A stretch of 5,120 nucleotides of DNA, from the NCBI GenBank assembly GCA_947165745.1, contig CAMVBO010000161.1:1-5120 (forward strand). The letters run 5' to 3'. Numbering within the stretch: the first letter of the stretch is position 1; every line of letters begins with the position of its first letter. Under the pieces are notes generated by a model, which was not told the DNA's origin, ran no database searches, and saw only the letters and a program-made list of their open reading frames with translations. This DNA comes from an uncultured Clostridia bacterium. GTDB taxonomy: Bacteria > Bacillota_A > Clostridia > Christensenellales > Aristaeellaceae. A program made the position numbers and the translations under genes. Shown piece after piece: positions 1 through 4,895 of the stretch.

Positions 1-1248
1 CTCGCGGAAGCCCGCGCCCTCGTCCACGGTGTCGGGCAGGATGGTCACGTTGCCCATGCCGTTGGTCCAGGGGCTGTAGGTGGCGCGCTTGTCGGGATCG
101 AACTTCACCAGGCCGTCCTCCAGGGTGTAGTGCACGCCCTCGACGCCGTAGTTCATCAGGGTCATCAGGGTGGGATCGCTGTTCAGCAGGGCCAGGAACT
201 TGAAGCTCTCGACCGGGTGCTCGCTGGCGGTGGAAATGGCCATCATGGCGCCCTGGGAGGCGGTGGTGTCCACATAGGGCTCGGTGCAGGGCACGAAGGC
301 GACCTCGATGCCGCGGTCGATCTGCTTCTCGTATCCGAAGGAATAGCTCTGGGTGCCGATCAGATAGTCGCCGGTCAGCTGGGCGTTGGTGCGGGTGTCG
401 TTGCTGGTCTCGGCCACGGCCAGGGCGGGATTCACATAGCCGGCCTCGTAGTACTCGTGCATCTTCTCGACGAACTTCTTGTATTCCTCGGTGGCGAACT
501 TGTTGAGCATCACGTTGCCATAGGGGCCCTCGGCGGAGACGTCGTCCTGGTTCAGGTACAGGCTCAGCAGGTTGGTGCTGCCGGAATCGCCGGCCACGAT
601 GATGGAGCCGGTCACCATGCGCTCCAGCACCATGGGCTCCACCAGGAAGGGATAGAAGGCATCGCCCTTTTCCTGCTTGGCCTTGGCGAACAGTTCGCCG
701 AAGTCATAGAAGCTCATGGCCTTGAAGTCGTCCAAAGTGTAGCCCAGCTCGGTGAGCAGGGTCACGTTCACGTCCCAGGTGTTCTGGGTGGCGGTATCCT
801 TGAAGCCGTTGACGGCGTAAATGCCCTTGCCCTCGGCGCCTTCGATGGTGGCGGCCTGCATCAGGCTCTCGGGGATGGCAGCGGTCAGGTCCGCGCCGTA
901 CTCGGCGATCAGGTCATCCAGCTTCACGAAGTAGCCGTCCTTGGCGTACTTGTTGTATTCATCCGCGCTCCAGGAGCAGGTGAACACCATGTCGATGCTG
1001 CTGTCGCCGGTGGTCAGGGCGTCGGTGGCCTTCTGGTCGAAATCGCCCCAGGTGCCCCAGACAACTTCCAGCTTCGCGCCGACCTTGTCCGCGATGTAGG
1101 CGTTCACGGCTTCCAGGACTTCGGTGTCGTCGGTCACGTTGCTGCCGTGGAACATGATGGTGATGGTGGGCAGGTCCTCCGCCAGCGCGAAGCTGGAGGC
1201 GGTCAGGATCATGGCCAGGGCCAGGATCAGGGCAAACACTTTCTTCAT
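1..1248 (-). CDS. Extracellular solute-binding protein of a carbohydrate ABC importer (partial, C-terminus off window)
   Basis: This is the substrate-binding subunit of the importer whose two permeases lie upstream on the same strand. It captures a sugar or oligosaccharide outside the membrane and delivers it to the permeases. Reading from ATG at 1248, 416 codons stay open to the window edge. The start is set by AAGGAGG at 1257-1263, 8 nt upstream. Residues 1-23 form a signal peptide: MKK, a hydrophobic core, then an ALA cleavage motif before Glu24. There is no lipobox cysteine, although relatives in Gram-positive bacteria are usually lipoproteins. Residues 27-36 (TITIMFHGSN) form the usual first beta strand of the fold. 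Around residues 366-374 there is NYGVEGVHY, typical of LipO/YtcQ-like binding proteins that carry a DUF3502-type C-terminal region. Family members run to about 500 residues or more, so perhaps 100 are missing. The sugar cannot be told from the sequence; plant or host oligosaccharides are the usual substrates of the family. Confidence 0.9.
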   Translation of the reverse strand, partial: MKKVFALILALAMILTASSFALAEDLPTITIMFHGSNVTDDTEVLEAVNAYIADKVGAKLEVVWGTWGDFDQKATDALTTGDSSIDMVFTCSWSADEYNKYAKDGYFVKLDDLIAEYGADLTAAIPESLMQAATIEGAEGKGIYAVNGFKDTATQNTWDVNVTLLTELGYTLDDFKAMSFYDFGELFAKAKQEKGDAFYPFLVEPMVLERMVTGSIIVAGDSGSTNLLSLYLNQDDVSAEGPYGNVMLNKFATEEYKKFVEKMHEYYEAGYVNPALAVAETSNDTRTNAQLTGDYLIGTQSYSFGYEKQIDRGIEVAFVPCTEPYVDTTASQGAMMAISTASEHPVESFKFLALLNSDPTLMTLMNYGVEGVHYTLEDGLVKFDPDKRATYSPWTNGMGNVTILPDTVDEGAGFRE

Positions 1249-1256
1249 GGGAATAT

Positions 1257-1263
1257 CCTCCTT
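1257..1263 (-). promoter_or_regulatory. Ribosome binding site of the solute-binding protein
   Basis: AAGGAGG on the minus strand lies 8 nt before the ATG at 1248. It is a near-perfect Shine-Dalgarno sequence and fixes the start. It fits strong translation of the binding protein, which usually has to outnumber its permeases. Confidence 0.85.
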
Positions 1264-1339
1264 CTATTTGCAGACGGGCAATGCCGTCGTGCGATTCACT
1301 TTAATCGGGTGCGGCGGCGCGTACGCCGCGCCCGAAGGT

Positions 1340-1380
1340 AATTTTCCAGGCGGCAAATCCCATTTGCCAGATGGAAAATT
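1340..1380 (-). repeat. Large symmetric stem-loop in the lplC to binding-protein gap
   Basis: This is an inverted repeat symmetric about position 1360. AATTTTCCA (1340-1348) pairs with TGGAAAATT (1372-1380). A 3x3 internal loop follows. GGCAAAT (1352-1358) then pairs with ATTTGCC (1362-1368) around a CCC triloop. No T-run follows on the minus strand, so it does not look like a classical terminator. Lying between two genes of one operon, it could protect the 3' end of the upstream message, act as a processing site, or be an interspersed repeat. Confidence 0.7.
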
Positions 1381-1389
1381 CCTGCCTTG

Positions 1390-1435
1390 CAGATTTTGCG
1401 GCCAGACGACCCGACAGGGTCTCAAGCAAAATCTG
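1390..1435 (-). repeat. Nested hairpin in the lplC to binding-protein gap
   Basis: CAGATTTTGC (1390-1399) is perfectly complementary to GCAAAATCTG (1426-1435), giving a 10 bp outer stem. A smaller hairpin lies inside it, with GACCC (1408-1412) pairing to GGGTC (1417-1421) around a GACA tetraloop. It sits only 9 nt from the stem-loop at 1340-1380, so the transcript would carry two structures in tandem. No T-tract follows on either strand. Confidence 0.7.
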
Positions 1436-1453
1436 TCAGGGGGTGGCAGCGGC

Positions 1454-1470
1454 GGGGGAAGGATTCCCCC
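1454..1470 (-). repeat. Short GC-rich hairpin just after the lplC stop
   Basis: A perfect 7 bp inverted repeat, GGGGGAA then a 3-nt loop then TTCCCCC, begins 12 nt after the lplC stop codon. On the minus strand it is followed by GCCGCTGCC and not by T residues. It is therefore a poor intrinsic terminator and more likely an intercistronic mRNA-stabilising or pausing structure. Confidence 0.6.
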
Positions 1471-1482
1471 GTCCACCGGGCG

Positions 1483-2409
1483 TCAGCCCTTCACCGATCC
1501 CACCGTTAGTCCTGCGACGACATAGCGCTGGAAGAAGGGATAGGCGCAGGCGATGGGCACGACGATGAACACCACCAGGGCCATCTTCAGGCTCTGACTG
1601 GGCAGGCTGCGGGCGGCCTTGGCGGCCTCCGCGCCCAGCATGCCGGCGTTCTTCGCCAGGAAGTCGGCGTTGCGCTGCATGCGCATCAGCAGGTATTGCA
1701 GCGGAATGACGTCCATGTTCTTGGTGATGTACAGCAGCGACAAGAACCACTCGTTCCAGAAGGCCAGCGCGTTCAGAAGCGCGATGGTGGCGATGGCCGG
1801 CTTCACCACCGGCAGCACCACCTGGACCAGCGTGCGGTACTCCCCCGCGCCGTCGATGGTGGAGGCCTCGATCAGCTCCCGGGGCACGGTGGTCTGGAAG
1901 AAGGTGCGCATCACGATGATGTTGAAGGGGTTGAACAGCAGCGGCACGATCAGCGCGGCGTAGTTGTCGCTCAGACCAAGCATCTGCTTGCACACCACCA
2001 CGGTGGGCACCAGGCCGCCGCCGAAGATCATGGTGAAGAAGCTCATAAAGTTGAACAGGTTGCGGTACCTGAAGTCCTTTCGATAGAGCGGGTAGCTGTA
2101 GAGGATGCAGATGATCACGCTCAGCGCCGTGCCCACGACGGTAATCAGGAAGGAATTGAAGTAGCTCAGCCACAGCTGGCGGCCCAGCGCGAACACGTAA
2201 TCATAGGCCTGGGTGGACCAGCTCAGCGGCGCGAAGGAATAGCCGATCTGGCGGATGCTGTCCTCCGACGTGAACGAGATGATGATGACGAACACGAAGG
2301 GGATGATGCACAGCAGCGCGAACAGCCCCAGGCATATGTGGAACGCCGCCTGCGCCCCCGGGCCAAACGTGTTCAGGCCGGTGTTCCTTTGTCTCTGCGC
2401 CTTTTGCAT
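1483..2409 (-). CDS. lplC: Carbohydrate ABC transporter permease, LplC/YtcP (MalG-like) family
   Basis: A 308-residue inner-membrane subunit that forms half of the sugar translocation channel. Hydrophobic segments lie near residues 22-46, 85-107, 119-140, 148-168, 200-222 and 275-292, fitting six membrane helices. The cytoplasmic EAA loop that docks onto the ATPase is plain: EASTIDGAGEYRT at 181-193, followed by LPVVKP at 199-204. The C-terminus (residues 291-308, YPFFQRY then VGSVKG) is a hallmark of the LplC/YtcP branch. The start ATG at 2409 has GGGAGG at 2417-2422, 7 nt upstream. It follows lplB on the same strand but after an unusually long 414 bp gap filled with repeats, so co-transcription through that gap, or a separate weak promoter within it, are both possible. 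Family assignment is secure; the substrate is not known. Confidence 0.93.
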   Translation of the reverse strand: MQKAQRQRNTGLNTFGPGAQAAFHICLGLFALLCIIPFVFVIIISFTSEDSIRQIGYSFAPLSWSTQAYDYVFALGRQLWLSYFNSFLITVVGTALSVIICILYSYPLYRKDFRYRNLFNFMSFFTMIFGGGLVPTVVVCKQMLGLSDNYAALIVPLLFNPFNIIVMRTFFQTTVPRELIEASTIDGAGEYRTLVQVVLPVVKPAIATIALLNALAFWNEWFLSLLYITKNMDVIPLQYLLMRMQRNADFLAKNAGMLGAEAAKAARSLPSQSLKMALVVFIVVPIACAYPFFQRYVVAGLTVGSVKG

Positions 2410-2432
2410 GGTCTTGCCTCCCTTGAGTCAAA

Positions 2433-2455
2433 GGGGAATCAGGAATGGGGAATTG
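2433..2455 (+). repeat. Short heptamer tandem repeat (GGAATNN)
   Basis: Three consecutive 7-nt units, GGAATCA, GGAATGG and GGAATTG, start at 2435, 2442 and 2449. A similar, weaker period of about 7 occurs at 2645-2661 on the other side of the gap (TTCCACA, CTCCACT), in the opposite orientation. The tract is short and imperfect. It is best read as a degenerate intergenic microrepeat with no assigned function. Confidence 0.4.
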
Positions 2456-2460
2456 TGGTG

Positions 2461-2479
2461 CAAATCCCTGCGGGATTTG
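2461..2479. repeat. Perfect 8 bp hairpin upstream of lplC
   Basis: CAAATCCC (2461-2468) and GGGATTTG (2472-2479) are perfect complements around a 3-nt loop. It lies about 40 nt upstream of the lplC Shine-Dalgarno. On the minus strand no T-run follows. On the plus strand only TTTGATT follows, which is too weak to call a terminator. Confidence 0.55.
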
Positions 2480-2496
2480 TTTGATTGAGGAGAGGC

Positions 2497-2537
2497 CAGA
2501 TTGCCACGTCGGGCTTGCGCCCTCCTCGCAATGACGT
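2497..2537 (-). repeat. Interspersed palindromic repeat, copy 1 (CATTGCGAG...GGCAATC type)
   Basis: On the minus strand this copy reads ACGTCATTGCGAG, a variable GC-rich middle, then CGTGGCAATCTG. It is a self-complementary intergenic repeat: ATTGC near one end pairs with GCAAT near the other. I recognise the general TCATTGCGAGG...GGCAATC pattern as an intergenic repeat seen in many bacterial genomes, though I cannot search for it here. It lies in inverted orientation to copy 2 at 2593-2626. Confidence 0.6.
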
Positions 2538-2592
2538 AGAACGGGGATGATTTGAAATATTTATATAGGAACGTAAGCTTCCAGCCTATGCC

Positions 2593-2626
2593 ACGTCATT
2601 GCGAGGCCGAAGGCCGTGGCAATCCG
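2593..2626 (+). repeat. Interspersed palindromic repeat, copy 2 (inverted relative to copy 1)
   Basis: ACGTCATTGCGAG (2593-2605) is the exact complement of 2525-2537, and CGTGGCAATC (2615-2624) is the exact complement of 2499-2508. The two copies could therefore fold into one long imperfect stem enclosing 55 bp of AT-rich DNA. The copy also folds on itself: ATTGC with GCAAT outside, and GGCC with GGCC around a GAA loop inside. The enclosed AT-rich stretch holds a weak minus-strand -10-like TATAAA at 2560-2565, without a good -35. Confidence 0.6.
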
Positions 2627-2662
2627 GTTCCCCGGCAAGCTTTAATTCCACACTCCACTCTC

Positions 2663-2826
2663 TAGAGTGTGTTTCTATAATGAGCCATGTGCAGTTTCGA
2701 GTGGATTGGGCTGCATTTCAAGGCGGTTTTCCGCAGGCTTAGTGGCGCTAAGTCAAGGGAAACCAACGCAGAAATGCAGTTCAAGGCGCCGAAAATGCAT
2801 CTTGGGGAATTTAGAAACACACTCTA
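2663..2826. mobile_element. MITE-like element with perfect 15 bp terminal inverted repeats
   Basis: TAGAGTGTGTTTCTA at 2663-2677 is the exact inverse complement of TAGAAACACACTCTA at 2812-2826, bounding a 164 bp unit. Both ends carry an outer TA, which fits duplication of a TA target as in IS630/Tc1-mariner-type elements. That family assignment is inference. No transposase could fit; the inside is non-coding. It contains a 13-nt near-direct repeat (2713-2725 and 2776-2788, 12 of 13 identical) and two small hairpins: GCGG/CCGC at 2723-2734, and CTTAG/CTAAG at 2738-2752. The right end coincides with the lplB stop codon: TAG at 2826-2824 is the first three bases of the terminal repeat on that strand. 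A related full-length insertion sequence elsewhere in the genome would have to supply transposase. Confidence 0.75.
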
Positions 2827-3777
2827 AAACAGCGAGCTCTCCGGGTCGATCTTTCGCACGATCAGGTTGGTCGTCACGATGCAGAGGCATCCCACCACGC
2901 TTTGCAGCAGGCCCGCGGCGGCGCTCATGCCGATGTTGTGGGTGTTGGCGTAGGTGTTGTACACATAGGTGTCGATGACCTGGGTGACCGGGTACAGCGG
3001 GCCGGAATTCTGGGGCACGTTGTAGAACAAGCCGAAGTCGGCGTTGAAGATCTTTCCCACGGACATGATCAGCAGGATCACGATCATGGGCCGGATGCCC
3101 GGCAGCGTCACGTGCCACACCTGCTGGCGCTTGGTGGCGCCGTCCACGGCGGCGGCCTCGTACAGGGTGGTGTCGATGCCGGTGATGGCCGCCAGGTACA
3201 GCACGCTGGAGTAGCCCACGTTTTTCCACAGGTTGGAGACGGTCAATATCAGAGGCCACCAGGCCGTGGTCATGTAAAACTGGGTGGGCTTCAGGCCCAG
3301 GCTGCGCTGAATGGAGGGGATCATGCCGCTGGTGGGGTCCAGGAAGGCCAGCACGAAGTAGCTCGCCACCACCCAGCTTAAAAAGTAGGGGAAGAACATC
3401 ATCGTCTGGTAGGTCTTGGCCATAAAGCGGTTCTTCAGCTCGCTCATCATCACGGCGAAGAGCACCGCGATGACCAGCACCAGCACGATCCACACCGCGT
3501 TGTAGAGCAGGGTATTGCGGATCATCCGCATGGTGTTGGTGTTGCTCAAAAACTTGAAGTTTTCCAGCCCCACCCAGTCGGACTTGATCAGGTTGTTCCA
3601 AAAGGTGTTGGGCCTCTGGGCCTTGTAGTCCTTGAAGGAGATGATCACGCCCAGCATCGGCAGATAGCGGATCAGCACCAGCCAGATCGCGCCCGGCATG
3701 ACCATCGTCAACAGCCAGAAGTTCTTGGCATCCCACCGACGCCTGGGCTTCGCCCGGGACGAATTCTCGCGCTGCAT
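2824..3777 (-). CDS. lplB: Carbohydrate ABC transporter permease, LplB/YteP (MalF-like) family
   Basis: A 317-residue inner-membrane subunit that pairs with the LplC-like protein to form the import channel. A basic N-terminus (KPRRRW, 10-15) is followed by hydrophobic segments near 19-47, 90-113, 124-146, 172-197, 225-245 and 284-308. The EAA loop that contacts the ATPase is EAAAVDGATKRQQ at 207-219, followed by LPGIRP at 225-230. The C-terminal VRKIDPESSLF matches the normal end of the family, so the protein looks complete even though its stop codon is provided by the MITE-like repeat. The frame is open to an ATG at 3840, but I chose 3777 because GGGAGG (3785-3790) lies 7 nt upstream and the likely promoter lies between the two ATGs. 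It is the first gene of the importer operon. No ATPase is encoded nearby. Confidence 0.93.
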   Translation of the reverse strand: MQRENSSRAKPRRRWDAKNFWLLTMVMPGAIWLVLIRYLPMLGVIISFKDYKAQRPNTFWNNLIKSDWVGLENFKFLSNTNTMRMIRNTLLYNAVWIVLVLVIAVLFAVMMSELKNRFMAKTYQTMMFFPYFLSWVVASYFVLAFLDPTSGMIPSIQRSLGLKPTQFYMTTAWWPLILTVSNLWKNVGYSSVLYLAAITGIDTTLYEAAAVDGATKRQQVWHVTLPGIRPMIVILLIMSVGKIFNADFGLFYNVPQNSGPLYPVTQVIDTYVYNTYANTHNIGMSAAAGLLQSVVGCLCIVTTNLIVRKIDPESSLF

Positions 3778-3784
3778 GCCGCCG

Positions 3785-3790
3785 CCTCCC
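3785..3790 (-). promoter_or_regulatory. Ribosome binding site that decides the lplB start
   Basis: GGGAGG on the minus strand, 7 nt before the ATG at 3777. The upstream in-frame ATG at 3840 has no such site and would put the probable -10 element inside the coding region. Confidence 0.8.
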
Positions 3791-3800
3791 TTCGCTCGTT

Positions 3801-3821
3801 TTGTTAAGACAAGTATAACAA
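3801..3821 (-). promoter_or_regulatory. Probable lplB promoter (extended -10) inside an inverted repeat
   Basis: On the minus strand TGTTATACT forms an extended -10 element (TATACT at 3817-3812). This would start transcription around 3805, giving a leader of roughly 28 nt. No good -35 is seen at the right distance, which is tolerable for an extended -10. The same stretch is an inverted repeat, TTGTTA (3801-3806) and TAACAA (3816-3821) with 9 bp between, so a repressor bound here would cover the -10 and the start point. Confidence 0.5.
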
Positions 3822-3828
3822 CGCAGCC

Positions 3829-3848
3829 CGGAAAATGCATCGTTTCCG
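3829..3848. promoter_or_regulatory. Candidate operator upstream of the lplB -10
   Basis: CGGAAA (3829-3834) and TTTCCG (3843-3848) are perfect inverted 6-mers 8 bp apart. They lie where the -35 region of the minus-strand promoter would be. Position and symmetry suggest a regulator site, but no known consensus is matched. It resembles only half of a catabolite (cre) site. Confidence 0.35.
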
Positions 3849-3886
3849 TTTGGCTTTTGTTGTCTTTGGTTGTGAAGATGCAAAAA

Positions 3887-3913
3887 CGGACAATGCTTTA
3901 CAGAAATTGTCCG
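3887..3913. promoter_or_regulatory. Candidate operator over the -35 of the FMN-enzyme promoter
   Basis: CGGACAAT (3887-3894) and ATTGTCCG (3906-3913) are perfect inverted 8-mers with 11 bp between them and 19 bp between their centres, about two helical turns. The repeat spans the -35 hexamer (3897-3902) and the upstream half of the spacer, as expected for a dimeric repressor that blocks RNA polymerase. The regulator is not in the window. Confidence 0.55.
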
Positions 3914-3926
3914 AACGTGCTATAAT
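3897..3926 (+). promoter_or_regulatory. Sigma-A-type promoter of the FMN-enzyme gene
   Basis: TTTACA (3897-3902), an 18 bp spacer, and a consensus TATAAT (3921-3926). Transcription would start near 3933, leaving a leader of about 25 nt before the ATG at 3958, including AAGGAGG at 3944-3950. Confidence 0.8.
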
Positions 3927-3957
3927 GATATTAATATAGTTTTAAGGAGGCGCGACC

Positions 3958-4839
3958 ATGGCCGACATCGGCAACTCCAACCGCATCGCCCGGGAGTACA
4001 TCGACTCCCTGCGCATCGAGACCCGCTACATGGATGCCACCCACCCCACCACCGACTTCACCCTCTACGGCGAGACCTTCACCTCCCCCATTATGACGGC
4101 GGCCCTCTCCCACCTGGACCACTTCATGTTCCCCGGCGCGGCGGACGCCCTGGGCCAGGGCGCGGCGGCGGCGGGCGCGGTGCTGTGGTACGGCATGGCC
4201 GAGGATGAGGAGATCGAGCGGCTGAACGGCTTTGGCGCGCGGATGATCGAGATCATCAAGCCCTATGCCGACCGGGATTTGATCTATAAAAAAATCGCCC
4301 ACGCCGAGGGCCTGGGGCTGCTGGCCGTGGGCGTGGACATCGACCATCCCTTCTCCGAGGACGGCGGCGCGGACGTCATCGACGGCACGCCCATGGCCCC
4401 GCTGCGCACGGCGGAGCTGATGGACCTGTGCAAGGCGACAAAGCTGCCGGTGATCGTCAAGGGCGTGCTCAGCCGCCGGGACGCCGAGCGCTGCCTGGTG
4501 GCCGGCGCGCGGGGCCTGGTGCTCAGCCACCACAACAACCGCATCGAATACGCCGTGCCGCCGCTGGCCATGCTGCCGGAGATCGCGGCCATGGCCCAGG
4601 GCGTGCCGCTGTTCGTGGACTGCGAGATCAAGACCGGCATGGACGCCTTCAAGGCGCTGTCCCTGGGCGCGAAGGGCGTGTGCATCGGCAGGCCGCTGAT
4701 GACCGCCATCAAGCAGGGCGGCGCGGACGGCGTGCGGGACTACCTGCTCAAGGCCAACGACGCACTGAAGAAGGCCATGGCCTACACCGGCACCGGCGAC
4801 CTTTCGCAGATGGACCCGACGGTGATCCGGCGGGTGTAG
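3958..4839 (+). CDS. FMN-dependent alpha-hydroxy-acid dehydrogenase/oxidase family protein (divergent, short form)
   Basis: A 293-residue soluble TIM-barrel flavoprotein related to lactate/glycolate oxidases and LldD, which oxidise 2-hydroxy acids to 2-keto acids using FMN. Visible family features are an early strand with SPIMTAALSH (43-52), VIVKGV with Lys168 (165-170), SHHNNR (190-195) aligning with the SNHGxR signature so that His192 is the likely catalytic base and Arg195 the substrate-binding arginine, then FVDCEIKTGMDAFKALSLGA (219-238) and GRP (244-246) for phosphate binding. Oddities: characterised members are about 350-380 residues and have an N-terminal Tyr-containing segment that is absent here; the usual HGG/HGA is HNN; the usual DGG is DCE. 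The substrate is therefore uncertain, and it could be a repurposed or non-oxidase member. ATG 3958 is fixed by AAGGAGG 7 nt upstream. It is transcribed alone, divergently from the sugar importer. Confidence 0.85.
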   Translation: MADIGNSNRIAREYIDSLRIETRYMDATHPTTDFTLYGETFTSPIMTAALSHLDHFMFPGAADALGQGAAAAGAVLWYGMAEDEEIERLNGFGARMIEIIKPYADRDLIYKKIAHAEGLGLLAVGVDIDHPFSEDGGADVIDGTPMAPLRTAELMDLCKATKLPVIVKGVLSRRDAERCLVAGARGLVLSHHNNRIEYAVPPLAMLPEIAAMAQGVPLFVDCEIKTGMDAFKALSLGAKGVCIGRPLMTAIKQGGADGVRDYLLKANDALKKAMAYTGTGDLSQMDPTVIRRV

Positions 4840-4847
4840 GGAAAGGC

Positions 4848-4893
4848 TATGAGCGCCCCCTCTCGCGCGGCAGGCGGAGAGGGGGCGCTCATA
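4848..4893. terminator. Long perfect hairpin after the FMN-enzyme gene
   Basis: A 17 bp perfect stem (4848-4864 with 4877-4893) around a 12-nt loop begins 9 nt after the stop codon. It is very stable, with a CGCCCCCTCTC core. On the plus strand it is followed by TAACAAAAAG, not T residues, so it is not a standard intrinsic terminator. It may still end or protect the plus-strand message, and it also faces incoming transcription from the right. Confidence 0.5.
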
Positions 4894-4895
4894 TA

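Noticed and set aside
130..1341. A 403-codon plus-strand open frame antisense to the binding-protein gene
   Set aside because: Its product is a low-complexity Gly/His/Val/Gln-rich shadow of the GC-rich minus-strand gene, which has a signal peptide, a Shine-Dalgarno and family motifs.
1436..2173. A 245-codon minus-strand frame overlapping lplC, and the 376-codon frame at 2753-3883 overlapping lplB
   Set aside because: Both are out-of-frame readings of the permease genes, rich in Arg/His/Gly, without membrane segments or start signals.
2791..2801. An 11-mer (GAAAATGCATC) shared by the MITE-like element and the lplB upstream region at 3831-3841
   Set aside because: An 11-nt match between two places in 5 kb is expected by chance, and the flanks do not match.
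2667..2978. A 103-codon plus-strand frame running through the MITE-like element into antisense lplB
   Set aside because: It starts inside a terminal repeat and continues antisense to a well-supported gene; the product is Arg/Cys-rich with no known motif.
3778..3840. Start of lplB at the upstream ATG (3840), adding 21 residues
   Set aside because: It has no ribosome binding site, the extra residues are not family-like, and the probable -10 element lies within this stretch.
3831..3848. A catabolite-repression (cre) site near lplB
   Set aside because: Only half of the cre consensus is present (GGAAACG); the second half is out of register, so it is listed only as a generic inverted repeat.
3958..4839. 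Assignment of the FMN enzyme as a type 2 isopentenyl-diphosphate isomerase
   Set aside because: That family shares the fold and FMN, but the S-x-H-x-x-R arrangement and the following FVD...K-T-G segment fit the alpha-hydroxy-acid dehydrogenase family better.
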